64,000 bases of DNA from an uncultured Methanobrevibacter sp. (lineage in GTDB: Archaea; Methanobacteriota; Methanobacteria; Methanobacteriales; Methanobacteriaceae): positions 35,596 through 99,595 of the forward strand of contig NZ_OMWA01000006.1 of NCBI RefSeq assembly GCF_900314615.1, read 5' to 3'. Shown here in pieces: positions 52,988-62,103 of the stretch (the stretch's first letter is position 1; every line of letters starts with the position of its first letter). The notes under the pieces are model-generated. The model was given only the letters and a program-made list of their open reading frames with translations. It was not told the origin of the DNA and made no database searches. Position numbers and translations under genes: made by a program.

Positions 52988-54442
52988 ATGAGTTTAGAAG
53001 ATAAAATAAAAAAGTTATTCAAAAGAGGGAATAAACAACTTTCAACTGATAAAGTTGAAATTCTTCCAAACACTAGCAAATATAAAAATATGACCCTCTT
53101 TGCACCGGACAGAGGTATGAATGCTGATACATTTTATATTCTCGCTAGAGATGAAAATAATGAACCTATAACCAATGAAACTATTAAAATTGAAATTGAT
53201 GGCGAGATAATTGAAAAGAAAACAAATGCAAATGGAAATATAAATTTTGAAATGAATTTAAAACTCGGACAGTATGTTGCAAACGTTTTTTTCCCAAATG
53301 GAGAATATTCCCAATCCATTGAGACAAACATCACAAGACTAACTAAAAAGAAAAAAGCACAATTATCAAAAGTTATAAAAAAAGAGACTCCTAATGAGAA
53401 AAAAACTCATATTTATGCTCCCAATATGACCATGTATCGCCATAATGAAACACAATATTATGCCAGACTAAGAGATTATAAATTTGAACCTATACAGGGA
53501 GAAGAGGTCAAGTTCACTATCAATGATAAAGTACACACTGCCATTACAGATAAAGAGGGATATGCGAAAGTAGACATAGATTTATTCAGTGGAAAATATC
53601 CGGTTAAAATAGAATACGAAGGCAGTGACAAATACGACCCGCTTACTAAAAACTCACAATTAACAATACTTATCAGAGACATTGACAGGAAGCTTATGAT
53701 TGATGTTGATCACTTAACAATGGAATTTAAAATCACTAATGATAAAATAGATACATTGAAAGAATTCATCATCAGAACAATAAAAAGAAACAAAAAAGAA
53801 AAAGAAAAAATCAAGATTTTAGACGACATTTCATTTAAAGTCTATGAAGGAGACAAACTGGGAATATTAGGTTACAACGGTGCCGGAAAAAGTACCCTGC
53901 TAAAAGTAATGTCCGGAATTTATGAACCGACTGAAGGAAGCATTACCACATATGGTAAAATTGCACCATTACTGGAACTGGGTGCGGGTTTTGATAAAAA
54001 CTACACCGGAAAAAATAACATTTACCTGAATGGAGCCTTCTTAAGTATGAAAGAAAGCTTCATTGATGAAAAATATGATGAAATACTTGAATTTTCAGAG
54101 CTCGGTGAATTCATTAACTACCCTGTTAAAAATTATTCATCAGGTATGAGAGCCAAATTAGGTTTTTCAATAGCTACACTTGCCGAACCTGATATTTTAA
54201 TCATTGATGAAATATTATCTGTCGGAGACATCAAATTCAAGAAGAAAAGTTCAGAAAAGATCAATTCAATGATGAAAGATGGAGTGACAGTTTTATTAGT
54301 TTCACATTCAATTTCACAAATCAAAAGAATCTGTAACAAATGCATATGGCTTGAAAACGGAAAAATAGCCATGCAAGGTGATGTTGATAAAGTTTGTGAT
54401 GCATATTTATCTAATGCAAAAGGAACTTCTAAAAAAAAATAA
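52988..54442 (+). CDS. Polymer-export ABC ATPase with two N-terminal Ig-like domains
   Basis: 484 residues. Two Ig-like beta domains occupy about 33-117 and 140-230 (each with a K-N/D-x-x-G turn and a TxxxG-x-Y-like strand), like those in the organism's secreted proteins, but there is no signal peptide. A Wzt/TagH-type ATPase follows from about 238: LGYNGAGKSTLLKV (Walker A, 295-302), YSSGMRAKLGFSIA (signature) and ILIIDEILSVGD (Walker B). Bacterial Wzt carries its substrate-binding domain at the C-terminus; here the extra domains are N-terminal. They may bind the polymer in the cytoplasm. Confidence 0.85.
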   Translation: MSLEDKIKKLFKRGNKQLSTDKVEILPNTSKYKNMTLFAPDRGMNADTFYILARDENNEPITNETIKIEIDGEIIEKKTNANGNINFEMNLKLGQYVANVFFPNGEYSQSIETNITRLTKKKKAQLSKVIKKETPNEKKTHIYAPNMTMYRHNETQYYARLRDYKFEPIQGEEVKFTINDKVHTAITDKEGYAKVDIDLFSGKYPVKIEYEGSDKYDPLTKNSQLTILIRDIDRKLMIDVDHLTMEFKITNDKIDTLKEFIIRTIKRNKKEKEKIKILDDISFKVYEGDKLGILGYNGAGKSTLLKVMSGIYEPTEGSITTYGKIAPLLELGAGFDKNYTGKNNIYLNGAFLSMKESFIDEKYDEILEFSELGEFINYPVKNYSSGMRAKLGFSIATLAEPDILIIDEILSVGDIKFKKKSSEKINSMMKDGVTVLLVSHSISQIKRICNKCIWLENGKIAMQGDVDKVCDAYLSNAKGTSKKK

Positions 54443-54457
54443 AAAATAGGTTTTAAT

Positions 54458-54967
54458 ATGGATAAACGATGGATATATGTTATAATAATATTTATTTTTG
54501 GATTTACGGCAATGTTATACATTGTAGATACATCAACAACAGTAGGAAAAGCAGTTGTAGCAGTTAATACCCATTTAGTTACAGTGCCTAGTTCATTCAA
54601 TATTGAAGGTAATGAATATAATTATGCGCTATTAGTCAATAGGCAAACAAAAGAACATATTTTCATAAAAGATTTAGGAAAAGGAGATACCATAGATGAA
54701 AACCTTAAAATGGAACGTGAAGATTTAGAAAGTAATGAAAATATTACTAAAATTAGTTTCGCTACTGAAAACCACAATAAAAAGGTATACCAAGTAATTA
54801 ATTATGAAACAAAAGACAACAAATATAATAAAGTTTTATTCTTCACACAAACACATCACACGTTTAAAATTAAATCTACCGATTTTAAGGATTTAAAAAC
54901 TTTAGAGAAAAAAACTAAGTTCGTTATCGATACATTCAAACAGGATTATAAAAAAACACAAGATTAA
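54458..54967 (+). CDS. Membrane-anchored protein of unknown function in the exporter locus
   Basis: A 169-residue protein with one N-terminal helix (about 4-21) and a hydrophilic outside domain. The visible domain (TVPSSFNIEGNEYNYALLVN and KTKFVIDTFKQD) resembles small secreted proteins encoded in Methanobrevibacter operons, but I know no family name. The gene lies 16 nt after the ATPase and 12 nt before the polymerase, so it probably acts with them. Confidence 0.65.
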   Translation: MDKRWIYVIIIFIFGFTAMLYIVDTSTTVGKAVVAVNTHLVTVPSSFNIEGNEYNYALLVNRQTKEHIFIKDLGKGDTIDENLKMEREDLESNENITKISFATENHNKKVYQVINYETKDNKYNKVLFFTQTHHTFKIKSTDFKDLKTLEKKTKFVIDTFKQDYKKTQD

Positions 54968-54979
54968 TAGATGATTATA

Positions 54980-57556
54980 ATGGCTGATTTTAAATTTTCA
55001 ATTATAATAACAGCTTACAATGTGGAAGGATCGATTGAAAAAACAATCAGATCCATTATAAATCAGTCACTGAATTTCAATAAAAATACTCAAATAATTT
55101 TAATCAATGACGGCAGTAAAGACAACACAAAAGAAATTTGCGAAAAATATTCTTCTCTGTATCCTGAAAACATCAAATACATATATAAAGACTATGGAGG
55201 CAGAGGAATCAGCCAGAAATTAGGCTTAAAATTTGCAAAAGGAGAATATGTATCATTTTTAAATGCTGAAGATAACTATTCAAGAAACACATTAATCAGT
55301 GTTCTGGACCTATTTGAAAAACATGATGAAATCAATGTCATTTCCATCAAATCAAAATTTTATAACGATTTAATTGATAAAACTATAATCAACTCAAAAT
55401 ATGCGCAAACTCAGATACACAACCTGTTAAAAACACCGGAATTTTTTCAGCCTCAAGCAAAAACCTGCTTTTTTAGAAAATCTTCACTTGAAAATATCGA
55501 ATTTTCCAAAGACTACAATCTCGCCGATGAAATTTTAATGGTAAACAAAATATTGCTGGACAATCCGAAACTTGGAGTCTGCAGTAACTGCGAATACAAT
55601 ATTACAATACCTCAAAACAAAAAATCATTATTAAACATAATTCCAAACCCGAAAGACCCTAAAAATGATAAGAACTATCCTCTTAATGATTTGCTTGAGC
55701 TGAGTTTGGAAAAATATGAGAGGATACCTGAATTTATTCAGCATACAATACTTAATTATTTCAATGAAGTAATTTTAAATGAATCTATAAACGATAAACT
55801 TAATAAAAAAGAAATCAGGCATATAAATGAAAGAATTAAAGAGATTTTAAAATATATTGATGAAGAAAATATCCTAAGCAATTATCAGATTGACATTAAA
55901 ATAAAAGCATTTCTCCTATATTTAAAAAACGATTATTCTTATTCTGAAGACAATCAAATTAAATTAAATAAATACCTAAAATTAGACACAGTTTACATTG
56001 ACATTTATGAAATTATTGATGATAAATTGTATATTCTTGCTAACATCAACTCCATTAATCAAAATGAAAGTGTTAATGTATATGTAAACAATATTAAAAT
56101 TGAAAGCAGCACTGTTGAATTTCCGCAAAGGGAAAAATATTATCTAAACGAAAGATATCTTTCTAACCACACCTTTGAATTTTCCCTTCCGCTTGATGAA
56201 AATAAAGAATATAAACTCAAATTCAAAACATCAGACGGTCAGAAGCTGCACATTGACTTTTCAAGACCATGCAATTTCTCAAAAGTTGTGGGATATGCAA
56301 AGACTAAAAAATATCTGAGCTGTCTTGAAAATGATAAAATCATAATCAGCAAGAAAAAAACAACAACTTGGCTCAAAAAGGAAATAAAAACATTAGCCCA
56401 TATGCTTATACACAGGGTTTCCGGTTTTGAAACCGCAATTCCAATAAGAATAATATATATGATTCTGTATCCCTTCCTTAAAAATAAACGCATATGGTTT
56501 TATATGGACTTTCCTACAATAGCTGATGACAATGGAATGCATCTTTTCAAATATTCCATAAAACAGGGTGATAAAGATATTAAAAAATATTTCATTGTAG
56601 ATAAAAACACTCCTTACTATGAAAAAATGAAAAAAATCGGACCCACTATTGCTTATCACTCACTTAAGCACAGAATTCTAGGATTATTCACAGAAAAAAT
56701 CATTACATCACATCCGGACAACAATTACATCTATGCTTTTTGGGGCCATTATCCTAATTTTGCAGGTCTTTTAAAATCAAGCACAATTTTTCTTCAGCAC
56801 GGAATAACACTTAACAACATATCAAGCTGGTTAAATAAATATGATAAGAACCTTGATTTTCTCCTGACCGCTTCAAAAAAGGAATATGATTCCCTTTTCA
56901 AATATTATTATCATTACGATGAAAAAATTATCCAGCTTTTGGGATTTCCAAGATTTGACAATCTCACAGACGATAAGACAAAAACAATTCTTTTAATGCC
57001 TTCCTGGAGAAGATACCTGACAAATGAAAACAAATATACAATCAGTAATTCAAGCTACTTTAAGACATATAATGCGCTGATAAATAATGAGAAATTAATC
57101 CAAAAACTAAAAGAAAACAACTTTAAAATAATATTCAGACCGCATCCTCATGTTTATGATTTTATTGATCTTTTTGATGAAAATGAGTATGTTACAATAG
57201 ACCATGAGAGAGGAAGTTATCAGGATCTGTTTAAAAAAGGAGCATTACTCGTAACAGATTATTCTTCAGTTTCATTTGATTTCGCCTATCTTAAAAAACC
57301 TGTGCTATATTACCATTACGGAGAAGATTATCATTTTAATCTGGAAGAAAGCTATTTTGATTATGAAACTATGGGTTTTGGTGAGGTCTGCCGTAGTGAA
57401 GATGAACTGGTTGAAATAATCGGTGAATATATGGAAAATGACTGTAAAATGAAAGACAAACACGTTAAAAATGTTGAAGATTATTTCCTGTTTACCGATA
57501 AAAACAACTGTATGAGAGTTCATGAAGCAATTAAAAAAATTCCCCCTAGAGAATGA
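54980..57556 (+). CDS. Family 2 glycosyltransferase fused to TagF-like glycerophosphotransferase
   Basis: About 858 residues. The N-terminal 220 residues are a GT-A enzyme (IIITAYNVEGSIEKTIRSI, LINDGSKDNTKE). The C-terminal 370 residues match CDP-glycerol:poly(glycerophosphate) glycerophosphotransferases: LLMPSWRRYLT, FRPHPHVYDFI, VTDYSSVSFDFAYLKKPVLY. The middle (about 330-450) is beta-rich. It would build a glycerol-phosphate-type or other phosphodiester polymer for the exporter upstream. ATG at 54980 has GATGAT before it; ATG at 54971 is also in frame. AT-rich. Confidence 0.85.
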   Translation: MADFKFSIIITAYNVEGSIEKTIRSIINQSLNFNKNTQIILINDGSKDNTKEICEKYSSLYPENIKYIYKDYGGRGISQKLGLKFAKGEYVSFLNAEDNYSRNTLISVLDLFEKHDEINVISIKSKFYNDLIDKTIINSKYAQTQIHNLLKTPEFFQPQAKTCFFRKSSLENIEFSKDYNLADEILMVNKILLDNPKLGVCSNCEYNITIPQNKKSLLNIIPNPKDPKNDKNYPLNDLLELSLEKYERIPEFIQHTILNYFNEVILNESINDKLNKKEIRHINERIKEILKYIDEENILSNYQIDIKIKAFLLYLKNDYSYSEDNQIKLNKYLKLDTVYIDIYEIIDDKLYILANINSINQNESVNVYVNNIKIESSTVEFPQREKYYLNERYLSNHTFEFSLPLDENKEYKLKFKTSDGQKLHIDFSRPCNFSKVVGYAKTKKYLSCLENDKIIISKKKTTTWLKKEIKTLAHMLIHRVSGFETAIPIRIIYMILYPFLKNKRIWFYMDFPTIADDNGMHLFKYSIKQGDKDIKKYFIVDKNTPYYEKMKKIGPTIAYHSLKHRILGLFTEKIITSHPDNNYIYAFWGHYPNFAGLLKSSTIFLQHGITLNNISSWLNKYDKNLDFLLTASKKEYDSLFKYYYHYDEKIIQLLGFPRFDNLTDDKTKTILLMPSWRRYLTNENKYTISNSSYFKTYNALINNEKLIQKLKENNFKIIFRPHPHVYDFIDLFDENEYVTIDHERGSYQDLFKKGALLVTDYSSVSFDFAYLKKPVLYYHYGEDYHFNLEESYFDYETMGFGEVCRSEDELVEIIGEYMENDCKMKDKHVKNVEDYFLFTDKNNCMRVHEAIKKIPPRE

Positions 57557-58106
57557 ACTCCATATTATACATTCCCCGCTCAAAACTACCTATTTTAACT
57601 CTTTTTTTATTGAACTGCCTAAATCCGATTGATTCATACAGTTTTTTTGCACCGGCATTTCTAAAATCAGCATCAAGGATTACCCGTTTATAATTTTTAG
57701 ACCTGGCATAATCAATTACATCATGAAGGACTTTTTTGCCCATACCTTTACCCCTCTGGGACTCATCGATTGCAATTTCTGCAAGGTACAAATCATCCTT
57801 TTCAATATCGCATAAAACAAAATGGTCCAGGATATCTACAAGAATAAGCTGCCATGATTTGAAGTGGAACTCATGGCCACCACCTGACAGATAGATACTT
57901 ACATAACCGATTATCTGATTGTTTTCATCTAAAATTACTTTAAAATAATTATTAGTATCCTTTTTTTGCAAATATTTTGAAATAGCTTTGACTGCTTTAT
58001 CAGAGGATTTAAAAAACATGTCAAATGTTCTAAAATCAACATCATAAACCAAACGGGCAACATGGTTAACATCATGAATTTTAGGATCAAATGTCTCATA
58101 AATCAA
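57546..58106 (-). CDS. GNAT-family N-acetyltransferase
   Basis: About 186 residues. The acetyl-CoA loop is DESQRGKGMGKKVLHDV, and the motif B strand is GAKKLYESIGFRQFNKKRV. Substrate unknown. GTGATTAA followed by TTG at 58104-58106 is the likely start; a GTG at 58115 is the alternative. It overlaps the convergent polymerase gene by 11 nt and abuts larB. Confidence 0.83.
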   Translation of the reverse strand: MIYETFDPKIHDVNHVARLVYDVDFRTFDMFFKSSDKAVKAISKYLQKKDTNNYFKVILDENNQIIGYVSIYLSGGGHEFHFKSWQLILVDILDHFVLCDIEKDDLYLAEIAIDESQRGKGMGKKVLHDVIDYARSKNYKRVILDADFRNAGAKKLYESIGFRQFNKKRVKIGSFERGMYNMEFIL

Positions 58107-58107
58107 T

Positions 58108-58869
58108 TTAATCACTGTTTACAATAGTTAATGCAAAAACTCCTGCTCCAAAGCCATTATCTATATTTACAACAGCAATTCCCGGAGCACAGGACTGAAG
58201 CATTGCATCAAGTGCAACACGACCTCCTTCACCGACGCCGTAACCTACTGAAGTAGGAACACCGATTACCGGAACATCAACAAGACCTGCAACAACTGAA
58301 GGTAAAGCACCTTCCATTCCTGCACATACGATAAAGGCACGAACCCCTTCCTTAACCATATACGCTATTTGAGGAAAGAGCCTGTGAATTCCGGCAACTC
58401 CAATATCATATGAGGTAATGGCTTCACATCCACCTTCTTCAACGATTACACGGGCTTCTTCTGCAATGTTAATGTCAGATGTGCCTGCAGTAATAATTCC
58501 AATCTTTGCTGTTTTTTCATTTGTTTTTGGTTGCTTTCTAATAACCAGTATCTGTGCACGGGCGTTATAATCAAAAATAAATGAATCTTTTCCCACATCT
58601 TCTAAAATTTTTTCATATCTCTCTTGGGAAAGTTTTGTTATAATCAAATCATCATCGTTATTTTCCAGATATTTTTCAATTATTACAAGCAAATCGCCAT
58701 AATCTTTGCTTGGTGAAAAAACTGCTTCGGGAAATCCTGTTCTCTCATTTCTTTTAATATCGAATTTGGCAATGTCATCAAATTCCAGAATATTATCCGC
58801 TTTCAGCAGATTTTCCGCCTCATCAATATTAATTTCGCCTTCAACCAATTTTTCAAGGATATCTTTCAT
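58108..58869 (-). CDS. larB: LarB, nickel-pincer cofactor biosynthesis (PurE-like)
   Basis: A 253-residue protein whose C-terminal 130 residues resemble PurE/AIR carboxylase: IITAGTSDINIAEEA, VCAGMEGALPSVVAGL and VIGVPTSVGYGVGEGG. The N-terminal helical domain fits LarB. LarB carboxylates nicotinate adenine dinucleotide for the lactate-racemase-type cofactor. larC and larE are not in the window. It is divergent from hypF over only 53 nt, and both would have very short or no leaders. Confidence 0.88.
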   Translation of the reverse strand: MKDILEKLVEGEINIDEAENLLKADNILEFDDIAKFDIKRNERTGFPEAVFSPSKDYGDLLVIIEKYLENNDDDLIITKLSQERYEKILEDVGKDSFIFDYNARAQILVIRKQPKTNEKTAKIGIITAGTSDINIAEEARVIVEEGGCEAITSYDIGVAGIHRLFPQIAYMVKEGVRAFIVCAGMEGALPSVVAGLVDVPVIGVPTSVGYGVGEGGRVALDAMLQSCAPGIAVVNIDNGFGAGVFALTIVNSD

Positions 58870-58922
58870 ATTATTATTATAGTATAAAATTTTATATAAA
58901 ATTTAACTTAAATAATATATTT

Positions 58923-61166
58923 ATGAAAGCTAGAAAGATTTTGACACAGGGCATAGTTCAGGGAGTGGGATTCAGGCCTTATGTATACAGGCTCGCATCC
59001 GAGTTGGGCCTTAAAGGATCCGTTAGAAACCTTGGAAATGTTGTTGAAATCATAGTTGAAGGCGAAAACAGTGAATTATTTATTGAAAGATTGCCTAAGG
59101 AACTGCCCCCAATTGCAAGAATCGACTCAATGAGTGTTGAAGATATTGAATCGGCGAATTACTCTAATTTTGAAATTATTGAAAGCAGGGATTCATATTC
59201 AGGAATCAGCGTGATTCCACCAGACATTGCAATCTGTGATAAATGTCTTGAAGAGATTAGAAATCCCAAAGACAGAAGATACAAATATCCTTTTAATGCA
59301 TGTACAGACTGCGGTCCGAGATTTACAGTTATTGAAAGCGTTCCATATGACAGAATCCGAACATCAATGGAAGAATTTCCGTTATGTGACGACTGTCTTG
59401 TTGAATATAGAGAACCCCTAGACAGACGTTACCATGGAGAAGCCATTTGCTGCAGTGACTGCGGACCCCAAATGGCATTTTATGAAAAAAGCGAAAGAAT
59501 CAACAGCGATAATCCTATTAAACTGGGAGCTCAAAAACTGGAAAACGGAGAAATCCTGGCAATAAAGGGAATCGGAGGAACACATCTGGTTGTTGATGCA
59601 TATAACGATGAAGCAATAAAAGAGCTGAGAAGACGTCTGAACCGTCCGAACCAGGCCTTTGCAGTAATGACTAAAGATCTGGAGTCCGTTCAAAAATATG
59701 CCCGGCTATCCGAAAAAGAAATAAAAACAATGACCTCCAATAAAAGGCCAATTGTTATTTTAAAGAAAAATGAAGAATATCCGTTTCCGGAATCCTTGTC
59801 TCCGGGGCTTCACAACATCGGAGTGATGCTTCCATACTCACCTATGCATTATTTGCTATTTGATGAAAGCTCTATCGACACATTTGTTATGACATCTGCC
59901 AATACTCCCGGCGAACCGATGATGATTAAAAATGAAGATATAATCAACGGAGTCAATGATTATTCCCTGGTTCATAACCGTAAAATATTAAACAGATGCG
60001 ATGATTCAGTTATCAGATTCAGAAACAATGAACTGTCATTTATAAGACGGTCCAGAGGTTACACCCCAGAACCTTACACAATAAACTACAAAGTCAACGA
60101 TTCAAATGTCCTTGCGTTAGGCCCTGAGCTTGACGTGACATTTTCCATAGCTAAAGACAATATTGTTTATCCGTCACAGCATATCGGAAATACCAATAAA
60201 CCTAAAACATTGGAATTTCTAAAACAGGCTATTGAGAATATGGAAAGGATTACAAAAATCAATGAGTTTGATGTTGTTGCATGTGATTTGCATCCTCATT
60301 TCTTTACAACAAGACTGGCTTATGATTTAGCTGAAAAATATGGCGCTGAAGTAAAACAGATTCAGCATCACCATGCACATTCCGTAGCTTTGGCTAATGA
60401 TCATTCAATTGATGAAATGATTGTTATTGCAGCAGACGGCGTAGGTTACGGAAGTGACGGGACCAGCTGGGGAGGAGAAATCCTCTACACCAACATTAAC
60501 GATTTCGAAAGAATGGGCCATCTTCAAAGCCAGCTGATGCCCGGAGGTGACGTTGCAACCAGATATCCTGCAAGAATGCTTGCAAGCATATTGGACGATT
60601 CCGATTTAATCATGTACTATTCAAAATATTTCAAATATGGAGATATGGAAATAAAAACATTATTCAAACAACTCGAATCCGGGCTTAATGTAGGCAAAAC
60701 CACAAGTACCGGAAGAGTTCTTGATTCAATGGCAGTGGCTCTGGAAATTGCTCATGAACGAACCTATGAGGGAGAGTGCTCCATGAAACTTGAATCATGC
60801 GCATTTTACTCCAAAAAGGATATTGAAATCCCATACCATATTGAAGATAATGTTTTGAATACCACAGAAATCCTCAGAGAAGTTGTAAGGCTATATCAGA
60901 ACGGAGAAAATAAGGCAGATGTTGCAAGGGCAGGCCAGAATGCAGTTGCTAACGGACTGGCTGAAATTGCAATTAATGCAGCTGATAAAAAGAATATTGC
61001 AGATATCGGAGCTACAGGCGGCGTATTTTACAACGAAGCCATTACAGATGCCATTAAAAATCGTATTGTCAGTGAAGGTTATAATTTTATCCAGCACACC
61101 AACACATGTGCGGGAGACGGTTCTGTCTCTTTAGGACAGGCAATAATTTCTAAAAAACAGGTTTAA
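58923..61166 (+). CDS. hypF: Carbamoyltransferase HypF
   Basis: Makes the carbamoyl group that becomes the CN ligand of [NiFe] hydrogenases such as Ehb. 747 residues, full length: acylphosphatase domain (about 1-90, GIVQGVGFRPYVYRLA), two zinc-finger-like CxxC pairs (CDKCLEEI..., CTDCGPRF, CDDCLVEY, CSDCGPQM), a YrdC-like domain, and a Kae1-like C-terminal domain with QHHHAHSVALANDH and IAADGVGYG. No ribosome site; a TATA box at about 58890-58900 fits a leaderless start. Confidence 0.94.
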   Translation: MKARKILTQGIVQGVGFRPYVYRLASELGLKGSVRNLGNVVEIIVEGENSELFIERLPKELPPIARIDSMSVEDIESANYSNFEIIESRDSYSGISVIPPDIAICDKCLEEIRNPKDRRYKYPFNACTDCGPRFTVIESVPYDRIRTSMEEFPLCDDCLVEYREPLDRRYHGEAICCSDCGPQMAFYEKSERINSDNPIKLGAQKLENGEILAIKGIGGTHLVVDAYNDEAIKELRRRLNRPNQAFAVMTKDLESVQKYARLSEKEIKTMTSNKRPIVILKKNEEYPFPESLSPGLHNIGVMLPYSPMHYLLFDESSIDTFVMTSANTPGEPMMIKNEDIINGVNDYSLVHNRKILNRCDDSVIRFRNNELSFIRRSRGYTPEPYTINYKVNDSNVLALGPELDVTFSIAKDNIVYPSQHIGNTNKPKTLEFLKQAIENMERITKINEFDVVACDLHPHFFTTRLAYDLAEKYGAEVKQIQHHHAHSVALANDHSIDEMIVIAADGVGYGSDGTSWGGEILYTNINDFERMGHLQSQLMPGGDVATRYPARMLASILDDSDLIMYYSKYFKYGDMEIKTLFKQLESGLNVGKTTSTGRVLDSMAVALEIAHERTYEGECSMKLESCAFYSKKDIEIPYHIEDNVLNTTEILREVVRLYQNGENKADVARAGQNAVANGLAEIAINAADKKNIADIGATGGVFYNEAITDAIKNRIVSEGYNFIQHTNTCAGDGSVSLGQAIISKKQV

Positions 61167-61193
61167 ATGGTTTAAATTTTAATTTAAACCATT
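61166..61193. terminator. Bidirectional terminator after hypF
   Basis: AATGGTTTAAATT and AATTTAAACCATT form an almost perfect palindrome with 12-13 paired bases, between convergent hypF and the regulator gene. Confidence 0.65.
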
Positions 61194-61218
61194 AAATAAT
61201 GACCACCAAATATTAGTT

Positions 61219-61794
61219 TTATCTATGTTTTAAAGTTCTCTCAAGAATGTACTCAGCTCTTTCCTTAAGATTTCCGTACAGTCTTATCTGATTTTTCAGC
61301 TCATCGATAGCTTCAAGCTGACCGGCATCAATTCTTTTTTCAATATCTAAAAGTTTTGACCATTCATCCCCTGAAGGCAATTGAAGAGTGTTGAGCATAT
61401 CTTCTGAAAGGTTAACATCAAAAGTGTTCTTATTGATGGTAATGTGAATGTTTACTTCATGCTGCAAATCATAATATTTACGCGGACGACCTCTCAGGAT
61501 TTTCTTGTAAGAAGAGTTTAAAATTCCGATATCTTCCATTGCTCGCAAATGTTCAATAATAGCTTTCTGACCAATATCCAGCTCATTGGATATTTCACTT
61601 ACAAACATAGGCTCTTCTCTTAAAAGATTAATGATATCTCTTCTAGTTTTACAACCCATTACGTCAAGTATATCTTCTTTATCAATATCTCCCAATTGGT
61701 CGTTATAGTTTCCTCTAATTTCTATGTGGCCATTAGAAGAATTGACATCTCTATGATATTTATCATTTTTTTCAATGTCATTACTATGTGTCAT
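61219..61794 (-). CDS. ArsR-like winged-helix regulator, probable heat-shock repressor
   Basis: A 191-residue protein. After a polar N-terminus, a winged-helix domain (about 40-108) reads ILDVMGCKTRRDIINLLREE, then FVSEISNELDIGQKAIIEHL and a basic wing KILRGRPRKYYDL. A C-terminal helical part (about 140-190) could dimerise. The layout resembles Phr of Pyrococcus and the Archaeoglobus HSR1-type regulator. It is divergent from grpE-dnaK, whose promoter carries paired TAAC-N5-GTTA sites; so it likely controls them and itself. TATA on its own side at about 61816-61828. Confidence 0.75.
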   Translation of the reverse strand: MTHSNDIEKNDKYHRDVNSSNGHIEIRGNYNDQLGDIDKEDILDVMGCKTRRDIINLLREEPMFVSEISNELDIGQKAIIEHLRAMEDIGILNSSYKKILRGRPRKYYDLQHEVNIHITINKNTFDVNLSEDMLNTLQLPSGDEWSKLLDIEKRIDAGQLEAIDELKNQIRLYGNLKERAEYILERTLKHR

Positions 61795-61840
61795 GATTAT
61801 AGATTATATTAACACTATTATATAAAACATTGCGTTTTTG

Positions 61841-61853
61841 TTACAAGTTGTAA
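61841..61853. promoter_or_regulatory. TTAC-N5-GTAA dyad by the regulator promoter
   Basis: TTACAAGTTGTAA is a perfect palindrome around AAGTT, preceded by TTTTTG. It lies upstream of the regulator's TATA box, and shares the TTTTTGTTAC string with the grpE operators. Candidate autoregulatory site. Confidence 0.45.
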
Positions 61854-62032
61854 GAAAAGTTAAAAAACGATTATAATCAGTTTAATTTGAATAAGTACAG
61901 CATAAATTTAATAAAATAATTTTATAAAATAATATTTTTATAATTTTAAAAAAATAAAAAATTTAAAATCTTTATATACTAAACAAACCTCATAAAATAG
62001 AAATAGACCTCAATTTTTTGGACTTTTTTTAT

Positions 62033-62048
62033 CGAAAGGTTTATATAA
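62033..62048 (+). promoter_or_regulatory. BRE and TATA box of grpE-dnaK
   Basis: CGAAAGG (BRE) is followed by TTTATATAA. Transcription should begin near 62070, leaving a leader of about 190 nt. The first operator overlaps the last bases of the TATA box. Confidence 0.7.
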
Positions 62049-62058
62049 CTTTTTGTTA
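62046..62058. promoter_or_regulatory. Heat-shock operator 1, TAAC-N5-GTTA
   Basis: TAACTTTTTGTTA overlaps the 3' edge of the grpE TATA box. It matches the core of the CTAAC-N5-GTTAG palindrome described for the Archaeoglobus heat-shock regulator. It sits within a 16-bp repeat ATAACTTTTTGTTACT (62045-62060). Confidence 0.65.
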
Positions 62059-62080
62059 CTATAATAATGTAAGAGAAAGA

Positions 62081-62093
62081 TAACTTTTTGTTA
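62081..62093. promoter_or_regulatory. Heat-shock operator 2, TAAC-N5-GTTA
   Basis: An identical TAACTTTTTGTTA, 35 bp after operator 1 and just after the predicted transcription start; part of the second ATAACTTTTTGTTACT copy (62080-62095). Confidence 0.65.
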
Positions 62094-62103
62094 CTTTAAT
62101 ATT

